Part shown: one piece after another, positions 34,783-38,396 of the stretch | Layout of the letters: each line of letters opens with the position of its first letter | Position numbering within the stretch: the stretch's first letter is position 1 | Assembly: GCF_000224065.1 (NCBI RefSeq) | Contig: NZ_AFWT01000046.1 | Location: 1-38,396, forward strand | Reading direction: 5' to 3' | Origin: Thiorhodococcus drewsii AZ1 | GTDB taxonomy: Bacteria > Pseudomonadota > Gammaproteobacteria > Chromatiales > Chromatiaceae | DNA: 38,396 nucleotides | Made by a program: the position numbers and the translations under genes | Notes under the pieces: generated by a model | What the model saw: the letters and a program-made list of their open reading frames with translations, nothing else | The model's database searches: none | What the model was told of the DNA's origin: nothing

Positions 34783-35140
34783 GTCTCCTCCTCAAATATC
34801 CAGTTGTGTTTGCCTTAACTGGCGCATGCACTGTCTGATTGGATGATGCTCGGCCGGTACTCAGGTCGCTGTAGGCTCGGGCATATTTGGTTTTGGCTCT
34901 TTCTGCGTTTCAGTTAGCTCGCCACAATCGAAGCATTTTTGCCGTTTTGAAACGCAGCATTCATGATATAAAACAATATCTTAGTAACCAGATAGCCGTC
35001 GTGCGAACAATCTACCAGTTGACAGAGGCTGACCTGTTCGGAATACAGATTGAGCCTTGGTTTTTATAGTGCGTGCGCGAAGGCGTTTCCGGCCGTCTGT
35101 TTTAGCAAAGGCCCCAATCTTCCGCGCTGATCGGGATAGC
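34783..35140. other. AT-rich spacer upstream of the ATPase gene
   Basis: The 358-bp spacer is more AT-rich than the rest of the window. It holds a perfect 10-bp inverted repeat, CTGCGTTTCA (34903-34912) and TGAAACGCAG (34948-34957), 35 bases apart, and an AT-rich core with TGATATAAAAC near 34973. A 60-codon open frame on the plus strand (TTG 34887 to stop 35069) has no clear ribosome site and may be chance. The ATPase promoter should lie here on the minus strand, but I could not fix it. Confidence 0.4.
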
Positions 35141-36334
35141 TCACTCCGGAACCAGCACGACCCCTTCCATCAGTCGGCGCGCGGTGCGGCGCAGGATGGC
35201 GCGCGGGACCTGCCAGCCGTTGGCGTCGGCGATGACCTCGGCTCCGACCTCCAGGGTGCCGGACGGGTGACCGAGCCGGCAGTGATGCACGCCGGATTGT
35301 CCGGCCCAGGGCGTCATGGCGTTGACCAGGGTTCCGGGCATGGCGGCGGCGACAGCGAGGGCGACGGCCCCGGTGCCGGTGAAGGCATGATGCGGACGTC
35401 CCATGGAGAGGATGCGGGCGAGCAGGTCGATGCGTTCGGCCGGGATGGGCTCGCCGCGTGTGTCGACCGAGTCCGTGGCGGGGGCGACGAAGGCGAGCTT
35501 GGGCGTGGCCGGGCGCGATCGGCTGACTGCGTCGGGCGTGTCGCCCAATCCCATGGTGACGGCGGCGTGGGCGCGGATGCGTTCGCAGCGCTCCAATAGG
35601 GCCTGATCGGCACCGATTTGGGCGGGTAGCTCGCGTCCCGTTAGGCCGAGATCGGCCGCGCGCACCAGAACGGTTGGGTTGCCGGCATTGATGAGGGTCG
35701 CCTCGATCCGGCCGAGTCCTGGGATCTCCAGGGTGTCCAATTCATGCCCGGTCGGCAGCAAGGGCGCCTCGGCTGATCCGCCCGGATCCAGAAAGCTGAG
35801 TTCGATCGCCGCTCCGCTCCAAGGGATTCCATCGAGGCGAAAATCGCCCGTTTCCAGCGGTAGGCCGTCTCGTACCGGCACGCGGGCGAGGATGCGCTTG
35901 CCGATGTTGGCCTGCCAGATACGCACCTCGGTGACGCCCTCGAGCGGAGCGACCAGCCCCTCGGCGATGGCGAACGGACCGACGGCCGAGGTCAGATTGC
36001 CGCAGTTGCCGCTGTAGTCGATCAGGGGCGACTGGATTGAGACATGGCCGAAGCGATAGTCGAGGTCGCAGTCCGGTCGTGACGATGGGCCGACGATGAC
36101 GGCCTTGCTGGTGCTGGAGGTCGCGCCGCCGAGACCGTCGATCTGGGTGCCGTAGGGATCCGGGCTGCCGAGCGCACGCAGGATGAGCGCGTCGCGTTCG
36201 GCGGGGTCGCTCGGGAGGACGTCGCTGCGAAAGAAGAGTCCCTTGCTGGTTCCGCCGCGCATCCAGACCGCTGGGATGCGCCTGGACGGCCGCGCTCGGT
36301 TCGCCGTCAAGGGATGATGTCCGTGATCTTCCAT
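35141..36334 (-). CDS. PrpF-family protein (putative aconitate isomerase-like)
   Basis: The 397-residue protein carries the PrpF/DUF453 hallmarks: RIPAVWMRGGTSKGLFF at the start, DGLGGATSSTSK, DYSGNCGNLTSAVGPFA, and NAGNPTVLV in the middle. PrpF isomerises 2-methylaconitate in the propionate (2-methylcitrate) pathway, but related enzymes act on other aconitate- or lactone-type acids. No prpC, prpB or acnD gene is in the window, so I withhold the symbol. ATG 36334 overlaps the end of the DUF2939-like gene by 28 bases, so the two are probably co-translated. Confidence 0.85.
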   Translation of the reverse strand: MEDHGHHPLTANRARPSRRIPAVWMRGGTSKGLFFRSDVLPSDPAERDALILRALGSPDPYGTQIDGLGGATSSTSKAVIVGPSSRPDCDLDYRFGHVSIQSPLIDYSGNCGNLTSAVGPFAIAEGLVAPLEGVTEVRIWQANIGKRILARVPVRDGLPLETGDFRLDGIPWSGAAIELSFLDPGGSAEAPLLPTGHELDTLEIPGLGRIEATLINAGNPTVLVRAADLGLTGRELPAQIGADQALLERCERIRAHAAVTMGLGDTPDAVSRSRPATPKLAFVAPATDSVDTRGEPIPAERIDLLARILSMGRPHHAFTGTGAVALAVAAAMPGTLVNAMTPWAGQSGVHHCRLGHPSGTLEVGAEVIADANGWQVPRAILRRTARRLMEGVVLVPE

Positions 36335-36789
36335 TCCTTGCCGATCAGCGAGAGACGCACGTGGGTCGCGCCTTGTCCCAACTTGCCGATGCGGATGAGG
36401 AAGCGGTTGTAGGACTCGAAGAAGGCGAAATCGACGGCGGCGAGCAGATAGGGCGGGCTTTGGCCGGTGGCCTGGGTGACGGCGTCGCGCAGGGTCTTGC
36501 GGGCCCAGTCGACCGTGATGGCCTGTTCCAGTGCCGCGTCGCCCAGCCGTGCGACGTTCTGGCGGATCCAGCCCACGACGCTGTCGGCATTCTCACTCGG
36601 GATCACACCCTCGACGCCCGAGGCGAGGCGCTGCTTGTAGTTGTCGCGGATTGCCTGCAGATCCAGCATTTCGGCCAACTCGCTGCTGTCCTGAAGACCG
36701 ATCGCATCGTCCAGCCGATAGACGCTGTAATAGGGCCAGAGTCCGTAACCGATCGCGGCCAATAGGATCAAGTAACCGATAAAGCGCAT
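36307..36789 (-). CDS. DUF2939-like membrane-anchored protein
   Basis: The 160-residue protein has an N-terminal hydrophobic segment (MRFIGYLILLAAIGYGLWPYYS), then the YRLDDAIGLQDSSELAEMLDLQAIRDN segment that marks DUF2939, and a C-terminal beta-rich part ending WKITDIIP. It is probably an inner-membrane-anchored periplasmic protein of unknown role. AGGAG lies nine bases before ATG 36789. The open frame extends upstream to 37965, opposite cca, but that part is only the antisense of cca. Its 3' end overlaps the prpF-like gene. Confidence 0.8.
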   Translation of the reverse strand: MRFIGYLILLAAIGYGLWPYYSVYRLDDAIGLQDSSELAEMLDLQAIRDNYKQRLASGVEGVIPSENADSVVGWIRQNVARLGDAALEQAITVDWARKTLRDAVTQATGQSPPYLLAAVDFAFFESYNRFLIRIGKLGQGATHVRLSLIGKEWKITDIIP

Positions 36790-36844
36790 GCGTCTGACTC
36801 CTGCTAGTGGGAGTGCGAATTCTAACCCTTCGGAGGCGGACGGA

Positions 36845-36850
36845 TATAAT
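36845..36850 (+). promoter_or_regulatory. Probable -10 element of the cca promoter
   Basis: A perfect TATAAT lies in the 228-bp gap between the divergent DUF2939-like and cca genes. The hexamer 17 bases upstream (about CTAACC) matches TTGACA at three positions. Transcription would start near 36857, giving cca a leader of about 160 bases. Confidence 0.45.
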
Positions 36851-37017
36851 CCCCTCAGATGGAGGCTTTGGCTCTTGGAGGTCGATGAGCGCCTTCCCTT
36901 GGTGATGGAGGTCGAGATGGGTGGACAGTGGATTCTGGATGCGGTGGCTCGAAATGCCGGTGGTGCTCCCCTGGGGGCCTTGGCGTTGTCGAGACGACCG
37001 ACGACCGGGAGTGGACG

Positions 37018-38253
37018 ATGAGCGAGGCGACCCGAGGTCTGCGTACCTATCTCGTCGGCGGCGCCGTGCGCGACGGTCTGCTGGGGCGTGCCGTGCACGA
37101 GCACGATTATGTGGTGGTGGGTGCGACGGTCGATGATCTCCTGAGTCGCGGCTTCCAGCAGGTCGGCAAGGACTTTCCGGTCTTTCTGCATCCAGAGACC
37201 AAGGACGAGTACGCCCTGGCGCGCACCGAGCGTAAGACGGCCCCCGGCTATTATGGTTTCCAGGTGCATGCTGACCCGGAGGTGACGCTGGAGCAGGACC
37301 TGCTGCGGCGCGATCTCACCATCAACGCGCTGGCCCTGGACGCGGACGGCTCCATCATCGACCCCTACGGTGGACTCGCCGATCTGGAGTCGCGCGTTCT
37401 GCGCCATGTCTCTCCCGCGTTCGCGGAGGATCCGGTGCGCATCCTGCGGCTCGCCCGCTTCGCCGCGCGTTTCTCGGATCTGGGGTTTCGCATCGCCGGA
37501 GAGACCCTGGCGCTGATGCGCGCGATGGTCGCGGCCGGCGAGGTCGATGCACTGGTTCCCGAGCGAGTCTGGCAGGAGATGTCGCGCGCACTCGGCGAGG
37601 CTTGTCCTTCGCCCTTTTTCGAGGTGCTGCGCGCCTGCGGTGCCCTGGAGCGCTTGATGCCAGAGCTGGATCGGCTGTGGGGCGTGCCCCAGCCCGAACG
37701 CTGGCATCCCGAGATCGACACTGGCGTTCACGTGATGCTGGTGGTCGACATGGCCGCTCGACTCTCTCCCGATCTGGAGGTGCGCTTCGCCGCGCTCTGT
37801 CACGATCTGGGCAAGGGCACCACGCCGGGCGACATCCTGCCGAGCCATCATGGTCACGAGGAGCGCGGTCTGGCACTGGTCGATGCGGTGTGCAAGCGCT
37901 TTCGCGTTCCGGTTCGCTGTCGCGATCTGGCGCGCATTACCTCCGCCCTGCACGGCCTGGTCCATAAGGTGGACGAACTGCGGCCCGCAACCCTGCTGAA
38001 TTTGATGGAGCGGGCCGACGCCTTCCGTCGCCCGGAGCGCTTCGAGCAGATGCTGATCGCCTGCGAGGCCGATTATCGAGGTCGCACCGGCTATGCCGAA
38101 CGCGACTATCCCCAGGCCGAGACCCTGCGGCGTCTGTTCGCCGCCGTCGTCGAGGTCGATGTCGGAATCATCGCGCGATCGGCCCCCGAGCCGCGTCTGA
38201 TTCCGGAGCGCATTCGCGCGGCGCGCATCGCGGCGATCAAGTCCGCGCGCTGA
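37018..38253 (+). CDS. cca: Multifunctional CCA-adding tRNA nucleotidyltransferase with HD domain
   Basis: Cca adds or repairs the 3' CCA end of tRNA. The 411-residue class II enzyme opens with TYLVGGAVRDGLLG and has the catalytic pair in EHDYVVVGA, then RRDLTINALALD, DPYGG, EDPVRILRLARFAARF and the EDxxR-type template motifs. The C-terminal HD domain (IDTGVHVMLVVD, ALCHDLGKG, HHGHEERG) is found only in the gammaproteobacterial multifunctional form, which has 2',3'-cyclic phosphodiesterase, 2'-nucleotidase and phosphatase activity. ATG 37018 has GGGAGTGG upstream; the longer open frame is not conserved-looking. It is followed by the heptamer-repeat hairpin. Confidence 0.96.
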   Translation: MSEATRGLRTYLVGGAVRDGLLGRAVHEHDYVVVGATVDDLLSRGFQQVGKDFPVFLHPETKDEYALARTERKTAPGYYGFQVHADPEVTLEQDLLRRDLTINALALDADGSIIDPYGGLADLESRVLRHVSPAFAEDPVRILRLARFAARFSDLGFRIAGETLALMRAMVAAGEVDALVPERVWQEMSRALGEACPSPFFEVLRACGALERLMPELDRLWGVPQPERWHPEIDTGVHVMLVVDMAARLSPDLEVRFAALCHDLGKGTTPGDILPSHHGHEERGLALVDAVCKRFRVPVRCRDLARITSALHGLVHKVDELRPATLLNLMERADAFRRPERFEQMLIACEADYRGRTGYAERDYPQAETLRRLFAAVVEVDVGIIARSAPEPRLIPERIRAARIAAIKSAR

Positions 38254-38261
38254 TTCGGGTG

Positions 38262-38391
38262 GCAGCTTTCAGCCGCCAGCCGCCAGCCGCCAGCCGCCAG
38301 CCGCCAGCCGCCAGCACTATAATCTTGCTGGTAGCTGGTAGCTGGTAGCTGGTAGCTGGTAGCTGGTAGCTGGTAGCTGGTAGCTGGTAGC
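38262..38391. repeat. Long heptamer-repeat hairpin after cca
   Basis: After CAGCTTTC come six AGCCGCC units plus AGC (38271-38315). An AT-rich gap with TATAAT (38318-38323) follows, then GCTGGT, eight AGCTGGT units and AGC (38327-38391). The CCAGC part of each left unit is exactly complementary to the GCTGG part of each right unit, and the other two positions give a C-A and a G-T pair. The whole can thus fold as one imperfect stem of about 45 bp or more. It begins nine bases after the cca stop and reaches the window edge. The right-hand unit also forms the array at 6277-6308. Confidence 0.85.
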
Positions 38392-38396
38392 CCATT

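Noticed and set aside
36790-37965. Long N-terminal extension of the DUF2939-like gene
   Set aside because: It is the antisense of cca; the membrane anchor and a good ribosome site place the start at 36789.
38271-38391. Tandem repeats as a CRISPR array
   Set aside because: The units are 7 bp with no spacers, and no cas genes are present.

Overview
The window is high-GC gammaproteobacterial DNA from a phototrophic purple sulfur bacterium, most likely a member of the Chromatiaceae. The case rests on bacteriochlorophyll genes (8-vinyl reductase bciB, Mg-chelatase bchI and bchD, and bchO), a carotenoid operon (crtI-crtB) under a textbook CrtJ/PpsR-type palindrome, and a gammaproteobacterial lapB-pyrF-galU block. 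The species cannot be named from the sequence alone.

Layout. 1-450: 3' end of an IS5-family transposase, inserted in or beside a decayed coiled-coil membrane-protein gene. 565-8980: photosynthesis genes, with bciB on the minus strand and bchI-bchD-bchO and crtI-crtB on the plus strand. 8981-9430: palindromic repeats around a truncated beta-CASP metallo-hydrolase. 9469-14203 (minus): fcl (GDP-fucose synthase), a PPP-type phosphatase translationally linked to an unknown P-loop protein, a repeat-rich spacer, and a Pit phosphate transporter. 14400-20261: signalling and exported proteins, including an HBM/HAMP membrane sensor without a recognisable output domain, a PhnD-like periplasmic protein in an operon with a GGDEF-EAL protein, and two small exported proteins. 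20395-24235: an SDR oxidoreductase, then lapB, pyrF and galU. 24675-28763: a 1362-residue hybrid histidine kinase. 28867-33055: a Sel1 protein, an inositol-monophosphatase-family enzyme, a GDP-mannose-forming enzyme (algA type) and ychF. 33221-35140: an atypical, more AT-rich island with an AAA ATPase and a PD-(D/E)XK nuclease-like partner. 35141-38253: a PrpF-family protein, a DUF2939-like protein and cca. The window ends in a long heptamer-repeat hairpin.

How the genes work together. BchI and BchD form the ATPase part of Mg-chelatase, and BciB reduces the 8-vinyl group later in the same pathway. CrtB and CrtI make and desaturate phytoene. GalU, AlgA and Fcl supply UDP-glucose, GDP-mannose and GDP-fucose for surface polysaccharide. 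LapB controls LPS assembly.

The least explained parts are the ATPase/nuclease pair (a candidate defence module), the P-loop/PPP-phosphatase pair, and the heptamer repeats found at several gene ends. No tRNA, rRNA or CRISPR array was seen.
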